From assembly GCA_018401645.1 (NCBI GenBank), contig JAGYKK010000005.1, forward strand, positions 1 to 64,000: a stretch of DNA of 64,000 bases, in the 5' to 3' direction. Below, piece after piece: positions 8,805 through 15,820 of this stretch. Both the position numbers and the translations under genes were made by a program. The number at the start of each line of letters is the position of its first letter. The first letter of the stretch is position 1. Below the pieces are notes generated by a model. That model had not been told where the DNA came from. It ran no database searches and saw only the letters and a program-made list of their open reading frames with translations. This DNA comes from Mycobacterium sp. Its GTDB lineage: Bacteria > Actinomycetota > Actinomycetes > Mycobacteriales > Mycobacteriaceae.

Positions 8805-9392
8805 CCCAGACTAGCCAGGACACACCCGGGCCCGGGCGATCGCCAATGGTTCAGTTCCGCACCATTCGGATGACCCGCGATCCCTTGGGGCCCGCCACCA
8901 CAACGCCCCGCAACCACAACGCCCCGGAGCACCGAACACCAAGGGGCAATGTGGCACGCGGTGCCGATTGCGGGGTTGGGACGACGCAGCAATATCGGGC
9001 CTATCCACAGCTTCCACAGGTCTATCCACACCCCTGTCGCCACACGAATACCCGCTGACATCCCGATATCCCAATAATGCGTAATCGCGTCTGTGGATAA
9101 CCCACCCCCGGTTCATGCACCGATCAACAGGCCGCGATGCGCCGGGCGAAGTGTGTTGGCGGGCTAACAGTTGTCAACCGCGTTGCGACTCACCGCCCGA
9201 CACGCCGGTTCGCCCGGCCTCGCCCGGCCTCGCCCGCGATTCACCCGTGGGGGCCGCAAAAAGTTTTCCCTTTGAACCCGAACCGTTCACCGGCTATGCT
9301 CGCGAACGCACTGCAGTGTTGTGACCAATTTCACTGCGTTCGACCGTCAATCGACTGCCCAAGCGGTCGACCACCCCGGCCGGGAGGCTCCC
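8805..9392. other. 588-bp intergenic region, no supported gene
   Basis: No frame here shows convincing codon structure. A short minus-strand frame ending GPKGSRVIRMVRN then TGA near 8858 is open for about 45 codons but has no recognisable family or start. The region contains a 13-bp direct repeat (ACCACAACGCCCC at 8897-8909 and 8913-8925), three DnaA-box-like 9-mers (9001-9100), and the promoter area of the small membrane protein at 9393. Confidence 0.5.
9001..9100. promoter_or_regulatory. Cluster of three DnaA-box-like sites
   Basis: CTATCCACA occurs at 9001-9009 and 9022-9030 (one mismatch each to TTATCCACA), and TGTGGATAA, an exact inverted match, at 9092-9100. Three such 9-mers within 100 bases of GC-rich DNA are unlikely by chance. 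No dnaA or dnaN lies nearby, so this is not oriC. A DnaA-titrating or DnaA-regulated site is the most that can be proposed. Confidence 0.4.
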
Positions 9393-9551
9393 ATGGCATT
9401 TCAGCCACTTGAGGTGGCCTCGACCGCCCCGGTTTCCCCGTGGTCGGATCGGTCGTCGGCCTGCAACCGGTCCTACCTGGTGGCCGCGATGCGGGCCGGT
9501 TTGATCGCCCTAGTCCTGCTGGGCGTCCTCGCCCTCGTCGTCCTGTTCTAA
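9393..9551 (+). CDS. Small single-pass membrane protein
   Basis: A 52-residue ORF from ATG 9393, preceded by GGGAGG seven bases upstream. The last 20 residues ([18 protein letters not shown]) form one transmembrane helix that ends at the C-terminus, leaving a short Ser/Pro-containing N-terminal domain. A longer GTG start at 9321 is possible, but lacks an equally good ribosome site. The gene lies 136 bases upstream of sodA on the same strand. No family recognised. Confidence 0.5.
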   Translation: MAFQPLEVASTAPVSPWSDRSSACNRSYLVAAMRAGLIALVLLGVLALVVLF

Positions 9552-9687
9552 GCCGATCCCGGGTCGAAGGCCGTGGCTGACGGGTCCACCGACCTGCTCG
9601 CCCCAGGCAGTCCTTGCGGTGCGCGCGGGGATAGAGCAAGGTGAAGCCCGGACCGCCGATCGCATACCGCTTACACAAAGGATTCTT

Positions 9688-10311
9688 GTGGCTGATTACA
9701 CCTTGCCTGAATTGGACTGGGACTACGGCGCATTGGAGCCCCACATCTCAGGGGAGATCAACGAGCTGCACCACAGCAAGCATCACGCCGCCTATGTGGC
9801 CGGCGCCAACGCCGCCATCGCCAAACTCGAGGAGGCGCGGGCGAACGACGATCATTCCGCCATCTTCCTCAATGAGAAAAACCTCGGCTTTCACCTCGGT
9901 GGCCACGTCAACCACTCGATATGGTGGAAGAACCTGTCCCCAGACGGGGGCGACAAGCCCACTGGTGACCTCGCGGCGGCAATCGATGACGCCTTCGGCT
10001 CGTTCGACAAGTTCCGGGCGCAGTTCACCGCAGCAGCGAACGGCTTGCAGGGCTCGGGCTGGGCGGTGCTCGGCTACGACAGCCTGGGCGGACGACTGCT
10101 CACCTTCCAGCTCTACGACCAACAGGCCAACGTACCGATCGGCATCGTCCCGCTACTCCAGGTCGACATGTGGGAGCACGCCTTCTACCTCCAGTACAAA
10201 AACGTCAAAGCCGACTATGTGAAGGCGTTCTGGAATGTCGTCAACTGGGCCGACGTCCAGAATCGCCACGCGGCAGCGATCTCCAAGACCAAAGGGCTCA
10301 TCTTCGGCTGA
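9688..10311 (+). CDS. sodA: Superoxide dismutase (predicted Mn-dependent)
   Basis: A 207-residue Fe/Mn superoxide dismutase, the same length as the M. tuberculosis enzyme and nearly colinear with it. Metal ligands are His28, His76, Asp160 and His164 (DMWEHAFY). GTG 9688 was chosen because it gives [18 protein letters not shown] and has AAAGGA upstream. Residue 145 is Gln (YDQQ), where M. tuberculosis FeSOD has His; work on that enzyme links position 145 to Fe versus Mn preference, so manganese is predicted. No classical signal peptide is present, as expected for mycobacterial SodA, which is exported by other means. Confidence 0.97.
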   Translation: MADYTLPELDWDYGALEPHISGEINELHHSKHHAAYVAGANAAIAKLEEARANDDHSAIFLNEKNLGFHLGGHVNHSIWWKNLSPDGGDKPTGDLAAAIDDAFGSFDKFRAQFTAAANGLQGSGWAVLGYDSLGGRLLTFQLYDQQANVPIGIVPLLQVDMWEHAFYLQYKNVKADYVKAFWNVVNWADVQNRHAAAISKTKGLIFG

Positions 10312-10430
10312 CGGGTAACCGCCCGGAATGCATTTTTCGCGTCCTGCCGCCCGTGTCGCGTTGCGCAGCGGCGTTCGCGTGGCTCATGCTGTGAGCCAAC
10401 CTGGTGTGAGCCCGGTCTGGAGGCGGCGAG

Positions 10431-10964
10431 ATGGAAAACCACTCAGGACGCGCGGTGGAAATTGCGCCCTTTCACGCCGGTGGGTGCCTCAAGGGTTTCG
10501 TCGTTTTGGGCCGCTGGCCAAACTCCACCAAGGAATGGGCTCAACTCCTAATGGTCGCGGTCCGCGTTGCCTCTCTGCCCGGACTGCTGTCCACCACAAC
10601 GATTTTCGGCGTGCGAGAGGAACTGCCGGACCGTCCGCAGCCAGGGACCGTAGGACTGGTTCTCGCCGAGGGCACGGTCGTCGGTGAGACGGCGATCGCT
10701 CCCGGATATTTCGCCGGCAAGCAACCCCCCGCGCTGATCATGCTGCATCCGCCCTCGGAGACGACCCCGTCGCTTCCGGAGTGCTCAGGCGCGGCATCCG
10801 GGTGCCTGCTGCTTCCCGGCCTACCTCATCTTGGTCTGGAACATCGGGCCGCGTGGGTCGAGGCGGAGGCAGACGGCACGATCACCGGCATGGTCAGCAG
10901 GGTCGGCGTCGACCCGATCAACCATCCGGACACCGCGATCTTGGCCATGTTGCTCGCCGCGTAG
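10431..10964 (+). CDS. Conserved mycobacterial protein (Rv3847-like)
   Basis: A 177-residue protein of the same length and position (between sodA and espR) as M. tuberculosis Rv3847. It shows no transmembrane segment or known catalytic motif. It begins with a variable tail and continues in a mixed alpha/beta pattern, with a Cys-containing loop PECSGAASGCLLLPGLP in the second half. Start ATG 10431; a possible Shine-Dalgarno GGAGGCGG lies about nine bases upstream. Function unknown; assignment rests on synteny and length. Confidence 0.75.
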   Translation: MENHSGRAVEIAPFHAGGCLKGFVVLGRWPNSTKEWAQLLMVAVRVASLPGLLSTTTIFGVREELPDRPQPGTVGLVLAEGTVVGETAIAPGYFAGKQPPALIMLHPPSETTPSLPECSGAASGCLLLPGLPHLGLEHRAAWVEAEADGTITGMVSRVGVDPINHPDTAILAMLLAA

Positions 10965-11012
10965 CCGGTGGACTCGCCACACCTCCGGTGGCTCACCCGG
11001 CTGATAACAGGC

Positions 11013-11238
11013 TTAACGTTCCCTGAAGGTTTCCAGCAAATGCTGCGCCACGGATCGGGGGCGGTCGGAAAGGTTGCCCAACGGGTCGACCGGTGGTCCC
11101 GCCCCGGCGTCCGGCACCGACCCGAACCACCGCAACAGCCGCCCGGCTGACTGCGTATTTTCTCAGCCTCAGCACAGTTTCCGCAGCTCTGATCACGGGG
11201 ATCCGCTGTGGCCGCCGGCTCGGCCCGACCAACTTCAC
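11013..11238 (-). CDS. Possible small basic protein, divergent from espR, one frameshift
   Basis: A minus-strand frame starting at GTG 11238 (VKLVGPSRRPQRIPVIRAAE...) loses protein-like character after KYAVSRA. The frame one base over continues as LLRWFGSVPDAGAGPPVD..NLSDRPRSVAQHLLETFRER and ends at TAA 11013-11015. Removing one G near 11128 joins the two into about 74 residues. Third codon positions are mostly G or C across the join and the C-terminus is helical and charged. The same kind of single-base slip affects many genes in this window. Homologue unknown; this is a hypothesis that an alignment to related genomes would settle. Confidence 0.35.
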
Positions 11239-11271
11239 GGCAGTTGTTTTCCCGCATCAGGGAGTTTGCGC

Positions 11272-11300
11272 TTGGTGTTTGGTTCCCAACCGGCTACATT
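11272..11300 (+). promoter_or_regulatory. Putative espR promoter
   Basis: TTGGTG (11272-11277) and TACATT (11295-11300) are separated by 17 bases, matching a housekeeping-sigma layout. The resulting transcript would have a leader of about 55 bases containing the ribosome site GGAGG (11347-11351), nine bases before the espR ATG. EspR is known to bind its own upstream region in M. tuberculosis, so operators may lie here, but none is identified. Confidence 0.4.
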
Positions 11301-11360
11301 GAGCAGCAAACACCTAGAGGGCCCAGAAAGCTCTTAGTTCGTCTCTGGAGGTCATTTTCG

Positions 11361-11759
11361 ATGAGCACAACGTTCTCGGCGAGGTTGAATCGCCTTTTCG
11401 ACACGGTCTATCCCCCGGGTCGCGGGCCGCACACCTCCGCTGAAGTAATCGGCGCGCTCAAGGCTGAGGGCGTGACCATGTCGGCCCCGTATCTGTCGCA
11501 GTTGCGGTCTGGTAACCGCACCAACCCTTCCGCAACGACGATGACGGCACTGGCTAACTTCTTCCGCATCAAGCCGGAATACTTCACCGACGACGCGTAC
11601 TACGCGAAGTTGGATGCCGAGCTGACCTTCTTGGCAAGCATGCGCGACGACGGCGTCCGCCGGATCGCCGCGCGTACCGTTGGTCTGTCCCCGGAGGCAC
11701 AGCGCGACGTCGCGGAAAAGGTCGACGAACTGCGTCGTCGGGAACAACTCGACGCCTAG
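11361..11759 (+). CDS. espR: Nucleoid-associated regulator EspR
   Basis: A 132-residue protein, identical in length to M. tuberculosis EspR (Rv3849). The N-terminal half is an XRE-type helix-turn-helix (RLNRLFDTVYPPGRGP...SAPYLSQLRSGNRTNPSATT), and the C-terminal helices form the dimerisation domain. EspR binds many promoters, including the espACD locus for ESX-1 secretion, and shapes the nucleoid. The stop lies only four bases from the stop of a convergent gene cassette encoding an ImmA/IrrE peptidase. XRE proteins of this type are elsewhere often encoded beside such peptidases, so the neighbour may be meaningful. Confidence 0.95.
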   Translation: MSTTFSARLNRLFDTVYPPGRGPHTSAEVIGALKAEGVTMSAPYLSQLRSGNRTNPSATTMTALANFFRIKPEYFTDDAYYAKLDAELTFLASMRDDGVRRIAARTVGLSPEAQRDVAEKVDELRRREQLDA

Positions 11760-11763
11760 GACC

Positions 11764-12894
11764 TCAACCGGTCACCGGGCGCGGGGTGGCACCCGCACCG
11801 TCGTCGGCGTTCGATCCGGAGGATCTTCCGACGTTGCGATATTGACGAGCGATCTCCAGAATCCACTCCCGATCCGAGCAGTTCGCGGGTTGCCGCAGCC
11901 AACCGTGACCCGGGAAGGCGCCGGCTGCATCGGCGGCATGAATCCATTGTGCGACGGCGAGTGCCTGCGCGGACGCGGAGGTACCTGGCGGCACATCCGC
12001 GCTCCCGGCGAAGTCCGGCGTCTGACGGGCCGCCTCGGCCTCCAGATACAGCGCGTCTGAGATCAATGAAAGTTGTTCCGCGACACGGAATACCAGCGGC
12101 CCACGGGGTCGCACGCCGATGCCGATGTCGGGGTGGCGCCGTGACATCTCCCGGCGCAGCGGCCCGATGAGATGAAGTTCACGACGTGCGCCGAACCAGT
12201 CCTCAACGGCCGGCAGCAGCGATCCCGCCGCCACGACGGCCATTGCACACATCAGGAGGGTCGCGGCGGTCCCAACGCCCACCAGGGGCGTGCTGCCCAC
12301 GGCACGCATCAGGAAAAAGGCGCTGGCCGCCACCATCAGGGCGATCCCGATCGTGAAGATGAACAGTGCCCGGCCGCGGCGACTGGGATTGGCAAATCGC
12401 ATTCCGACCCAGGCCACCAACGTCAGGGCAAAAAGCACATACAGCAGTGGAACCAGCCAGTGCAACGCCGTATTCGCCGAGCCGAGATTGCGCGTCAGGT
12501 ACTCCCGCGGCGCCATCTCAGGTTGACGCTCACCGCCGAGGAACAACGTCACGGTGAGCACCGCGATGAGTGCCCCCAGCCCGTACTGCAGCACGGCACG
12601 GCGGCGCGTGACCCCCGGCTGCCGGGTCGAGGCGACGGAGGTGATCATCACGCAACTGCCGGTGGCCGAGGCGACCAGCGCCACCTGACTGAGTCCGATC
12701 GCGATATTGGGCCAGCCCAACGCGGTATCGACCAACAGCGTCAATGGCGCCCAGTTCAGAGTGGCCACCACGGCCAGACTGCCCAGCGCGATGATCATCG
12801 CGCTGCTGACCACCGACCGTTGGTTGACCAGCGCCCAACCGATCCGCAGGCCGGTGGCCATCCCCAACAGGCCGGCGATGACCCAGACGATCAA
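11764..12894 (-). CDS. MAB_1171c-like putative transporter, multi-pass membrane protein
   Basis: About 376 residues: seven or so hydrophobic helices followed by a C-terminal cytosolic domain of about 140 residues (EDWFGARRELHLIGPLRREM...). This matches the actinobacterial family usually named MAB_1171c putative transporter. The open frame extends much further upstream, but the upstream part is a shadow of the peptidase gene. TTG at 12892-12894 overlaps the peptidase stop (TTGA) and directly precedes the first helix, so coupling is likely. The C-terminal tail ends in a Pro/Gly/Arg-rich stretch. The family is repeatedly found next to ImmA/IrrE peptidases and XRE regulators; its transport activity is not established. 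Confidence 0.78.
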   Translation of the reverse strand: MIVWVIAGLLGMATGLRIGWALVNQRSVVSSAMIIALGSLAVVATLNWAPLTLLVDTALGWPNIAIGLSQVALVASATGSCVMITSVASTRQPGVTRRRAVLQYGLGALIAVLTVTLFLGGERQPEMAPREYLTRNLGSANTALHWLVPLLYVLFALTLVAWVGMRFANPSRRGRALFIFTIGIALMVAASAFFLMRAVGSTPLVGVGTAATLLMCAMAVVAAGSLLPAVEDWFGARRELHLIGPLRREMSRRHPDIGIGVRPRGPLVFRVAEQLSLISDALYLEAEAARQTPDFAGSADVPPGTSASAQALAVAQWIHAADAAGAFPGHGWLRQPANCSDREWILEIARQYRNVGRSSGSNADDGAGATPRPVTG

Positions 12895-13379
12895 CCAAAC
12901 GCCTCTCCGAGGCGGACCTGGACGATCGACGCGCGGTCGCTGGGCAGCCGGCCGAGCCGGTAGATCAGGAGTGCGGCGAAGTCCTCGGCCTCCTGCTCGA
13001 CATCCTCGCCACCGGGTCCCATACAGCCCGTGCGCTGGTTGAGCATGTAGCTGATCAGATCGTCGCCGGCCACCTCGGCGACTTCCCGGGCCGCTTCGAT
13101 GACCGGCATGCCATCGTGGCCCAGGACCAGATGGCCCAGTTCGTGGGCGAGGGTGCGATCGGCGGTGGGCAGGCCGTCCTGGATCAGGAATTCGTCGTAA
13201 TCGGCGTACTGCCGCCACTGCCCAGAGACACCCCGCGGCAAGACGGCCGTGCTCACCACAATGCTCCTCCCCCGGTGCTCGCCGACCGCGGTCACCAGGC
13301 CGGCCAGTGACACCTCGCCGTGGCGGGGTGCCAGCGCGAGCACGTCGTTCACCGCCCGGCCCACCCGGTGTTCGGTCAC
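12891..13379 (-). CDS. ImmA/IrrE family metallo-endopeptidase
   Basis: A 162-residue soluble protein with the zinc-protease motif HELGH (residues 79-83) in TLAHELGHLVLGHDG, and a downstream Glu-rich helix (EDVEQEAEDFAALLI) that should supply the third ligand. ImmA-type peptidases cleave XRE repressors and thereby induce the genes they control. The start ATG overlaps the stop of the secreted-protein gene (ATGA), and its own stop overlaps the start of the membrane-protein gene, giving a tightly coupled three-gene unit. No XRE gene lies inside the unit; the nearest is the convergent espR. Confidence 0.88.
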   Translation of the reverse strand: MTEHRVGRAVNDVLALAPRHGEVSLAGLVTAVGEHRGRSIVVSTAVLPRGVSGQWRQYADYDEFLIQDGLPTADRTLAHELGHLVLGHDGMPVIEAAREVAEVAGDDLISYMLNQRTGCMGPGGEDVEQEAEDFAALLIYRLGRLPSDRASIVQVRLGEAFG

Positions 13380-14300
13380 TGCAGGAACCGGGCGATCCCG
13401 CCGGCGGGCAGCGCGTAACCGGCCTTGGCCTGGCGATAGCCGAGGAACCCGCCGAAGGCGGTGATGCCGAGAAGGCCAGCCACTCCCGGCAACGCCAGCG
13501 CAGCGACGTCCGCGATGTCCGCCTCGCGGAGATAGTTCGGGTATCCCACCCGGCCCGCCTCCGGTGGCCGGGTATCGGCGCCGGGCCGCGTAGGGGGCGC
13601 AGCCGGCGGCGCGATAACCCGGGCCAGCGGGGTCGGTTCAATCGGACCGCTGGTAGCGAGAGCCGCTCGCGGGGATTCCGGCGGAGATGTTGCGGGAGCC
13701 GCCACTGGCGACTCCGAGAGCGCCGTGCCGCCGGATGTCGCGGGACTGCTGAGCCCCTCCATTCCGAGCCCGGGCAACGCGCGCCCGGTCGTTGCCGGGA
13801 ACTGGGCGAGCGGAGGGGCCGGCGGAGGGGCAGTTACCACCCAGAAGTTGCCATCCCATCCGCCGTTTCTCCACGCCAAGGGGCAATGGCACCGGCCGGA
13901 CCGGTAAATCCGGCCAGACCGGCCAGTTGATGTGAGGCCAGTTGATGTGACAGTGCCACTCGGGCGACTGCGCGGAGTGGGCGTTTTCCCCCGGAGCTTC
14001 ACCGGCGGACCCGCGCCCGGCGGGCCGCCCGGGGCTTCGGCGCTGCGCAGTCGAGTCAACGGGGCGAATCCCCGGCACTTGGCTGCGGGCCCGGGGTTGT
14101 CCGCCTACGGGATTGCCGCGACGGTCCGCGCCGGACGAGCGGGGCGAGTTGTCCGGCGCCCGGTCCACCGCGGCGGGTTCCGCCTGAGCGGGCGCGGCCA
14201 GACCTATGCTCGCCGCGGCGCTGACACCCCCTGTGCCGCACAGGACTCCCGCGGTGAGCGTCCAACTCATCACCACGGCGCGTCGTCGCGACCGGTTCAC
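13376..14300 (-). CDS. Secreted/anchored Pro-rich protein, first gene of the peptidase cassette, frameshifted
   Basis: From ATG 14298-14300 the protein has a signal peptide (about residues 1-42, ending near APAQAEPA). A disordered Pro/Arg/Ser region and a Trp-rich motif WHCHINWPHINWPVWPDLPV follow. The frame then shifts: removing one base near 13862 joins EKRR to WDGNFWVVTAPPPAPP and continues to a C-terminal hydrophobic helix (ALALPGVAGLLGITAFGGFLGY) and a short tail ending FLQ. The topology is that of a wall-spanning protein anchored by its C-terminus. It ends in an ATGA overlap with the ImmA/IrrE peptidase gene. Family unknown; Trp/Pro-rich exported proteins of this form occur in several mycobacteria. 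Confidence 0.65.
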
Positions 14301-14464
14301 GGATACCCCTTGACATATGCGGGCGTCGCCCGGGTTTGCGGAGTTCCCCCAATTGTGGCATACCCGCAGGTCGTGAATCCAAGGCTTGGACCGGGCGATA
14401 GTGTTAAGCGCACCGATCGACGAACCCCGTCTCGCCGATCGCCGACGATCGGAAGGCAGCGACC

Positions 14465-15121
14465 ATGGGCCTGTTCATCAAGCGCAAGAGTCGGGCGACA
14501 AAGCGCGCGGAGGCCCGGGCACTCAAGACCAAGGCCAGGTTGGAAGCCAAACTCGCCGCAAAGAACGAGGCCAAACGCATCAAGGTCACTGCCGCGGCGC
14601 AGGGTAAGGCGGTCAAGGCACACCTCAAAGCACAAAAGGACAGCGATCGCGCAGCAGTGCGGGTCGCCGAGACCCGACTGCGCACCAAACGCGAGGGCAG
14701 ACTTCTCTCACCCGGCCGGGTGCGCCGAACGTTGACGGTGTCCCGACTTCTGGCGCCGGTCGTCGTGCCGATCGCCTACCGGGCTGCGATGGCCGCCCGG
14801 GGTGCGATAGACGAACGCCGGGCGGATCGACTCGGCGTGCCACTGACAGCGCTGGGTCAGTTCTCCGGCCAGGGTGGACGGCTTTCGGCCCGGATCTCCG
14901 GAGCCGAGAAGACCCTGCGACTGGTGGCCGAGAAGAGACCCGGAGATGACGAGAACCAGCAGTTCGTCGCCGCGATGACCGACCGATTGACCGCATTGTC
15001 GGCAGCCGTGCCGGCCGCGGAGAACATGCCCGGCCCCCGCCGACGGGATGCCCAAAACTCGATCAGCGGACAACTCGACGGCATAGAGGCCGACCTGTTG
15101 GCGCGGCTGGGGGTGTTGTAG
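14465..15121 (+). CDS. Conserved Lys/Ala-rich coiled-coil protein (Rv3850-like)
   Basis: A 218-residue protein with the same length and position as M. tuberculosis Rv3850. Residues 1-85 are a highly charged Lys/Arg/Ala helix likely to form a coiled coil (KRAEARALKTKARLEAKLAAKNEAKR). A short hydrophobic region around RLLAPVVVPIAYRAAMAAR follows, then a helical C-terminal domain. The ATG at 14465 follows GGAAGG (14454-14459) five bases upstream. Its position between espR and hns is conserved. A nucleic-acid or membrane-associated role is possible from the basic character, but nothing is demonstrated by the sequence. Confidence 0.8.
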   Translation: MGLFIKRKSRATKRAEARALKTKARLEAKLAAKNEAKRIKVTAAAQGKAVKAHLKAQKDSDRAAVRVAETRLRTKREGRLLSPGRVRRTLTVSRLLAPVVVPIAYRAAMAARGAIDERRADRLGVPLTALGQFSGQGGRLSARISGAEKTLRLVAEKRPGDDENQQFVAAMTDRLTALSAAVPAAENMPGPRRRDAQNSISGQLDGIEADLLARLGVL

Positions 15122-15262
15122 TCAGAGGTGGCGCGGACCACGGCAAGGGTCATCGTTGCGACCGCTCTGGTCAGAATGATCTGGAGAAACTCCGGGGCTT
15201 CGCCGGGCAATCGACGCCATTGACAATCGGCGCTGTTGAAAACTTTTAGGGAAGGCAATTTC

Positions 15263-15709
15263 ATGGCAGACCCACAGGGCGGGCCCGACAATACGTCCGG
15301 CGCGATCCCCTCCTCTCCGGCGAAGAAGACGCCCGTCAGGAAGGACGCGGCTCGGAAGGCTCCGACGGTGCCCGCCAAGAAAGCACCCATAAAGAGGGTG
15401 CCCGCCAAGAAGGTGCCCGCCAAGAAAGCGGGCAGCAAGAAAGCTCCCGCGAAAGCGGCCACCGAATCCGCGCAGCGGGCCGCGCCCGCGCCCCGACCGC
15501 CCCGGGCGCACACAGCGGCAGTACCCGGGCCGTTGGGCGAGACGCCTGTGGTCGGCATTCCCACCGCAGTGACGAGCGCTGCTGAACCGACGGATGCGAA
15601 GCCCGCGCGGGGAAGCGCGGCCAGGACCCCGATCCGTATCCCCCTGGCGATCGGGCTGACCGCGGCCAGCCTCGGCGCGATGCTGATTCGGCGACTTCGT
15701 CGCCGCTGA
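15263..15709 (+). CDS. hns: Histone-like protein Hns (Rv3852-like), membrane-anchored
   Basis: A 148-residue protein. The first half has repeated PAKK/PVKK motifs (AKKAPIKRVPAKKVPAKKAG), resembling the histone H1-like tail of mycobacterial Hns, and the C-terminus is a single hydrophobic helix followed by RRLRRR. M. tuberculosis Rv3852 has the same layout, basic tail plus membrane anchor, and binds DNA in vitro. ATG 15263 was chosen because AGGGAAGG lies at the right distance upstream. The last codons are part of a 32-bp tandem duplication that continues beyond the stop. Confidence 0.87.
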   Translation: MADPQGGPDNTSGAIPSSPAKKTPVRKDAARKAPTVPAKKAPIKRVPAKKVPAKKAGSKKAPAKAATESAQRAAPAPRPPRAHTAAVPGPLGETPVVGIPTAVTSAAEPTDAKPARGSAARTPIRIPLAIGLTAASLGAMLIRRLRRR

Positions 15710-15748
15710 GACCGGAGATTCGGCGACTTCGTCGCCGTTGGGACCGGA
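15685..15748. repeat. 32-bp tandem duplication with two hairpins at the 3' end of hns
   Basis: Two adjacent 32-base units (15685-15716 and 15717-15748) differ at only two positions. Each holds a perfect inverted repeat GGCGAC-TTC-GTCGCC (15690-15704 and 15722-15736). The first copy encodes the final Arg-rich residues of Hns and spans its stop; the second is non-coding. The pair could act as a transcription terminator without a U-tract, or as an mRNA 3'-end stabiliser. Confidence 0.7.
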
Positions 15749-15820
15749 TCAGCACCGTCATCAGGGGCGATCGGATCCCCGCTCTGGAGCTCCCGGTTCC
15801 CAGCATTTAAGGTAACCGGC

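Noticed and set aside
9001-9100. DnaA boxes as the chromosomal origin
   Set aside because: No dnaA, dnaN, gyrB or AT-rich unwinding region nearby, and only three boxes.
12895-13641. Upstream extension of the MAB_1171c frame to 625 codons
   Set aside because: The extension reads Arg/Pro-rich sequence out of frame with the HELGH peptidase gene; only the part after TTG 12894 is coding.
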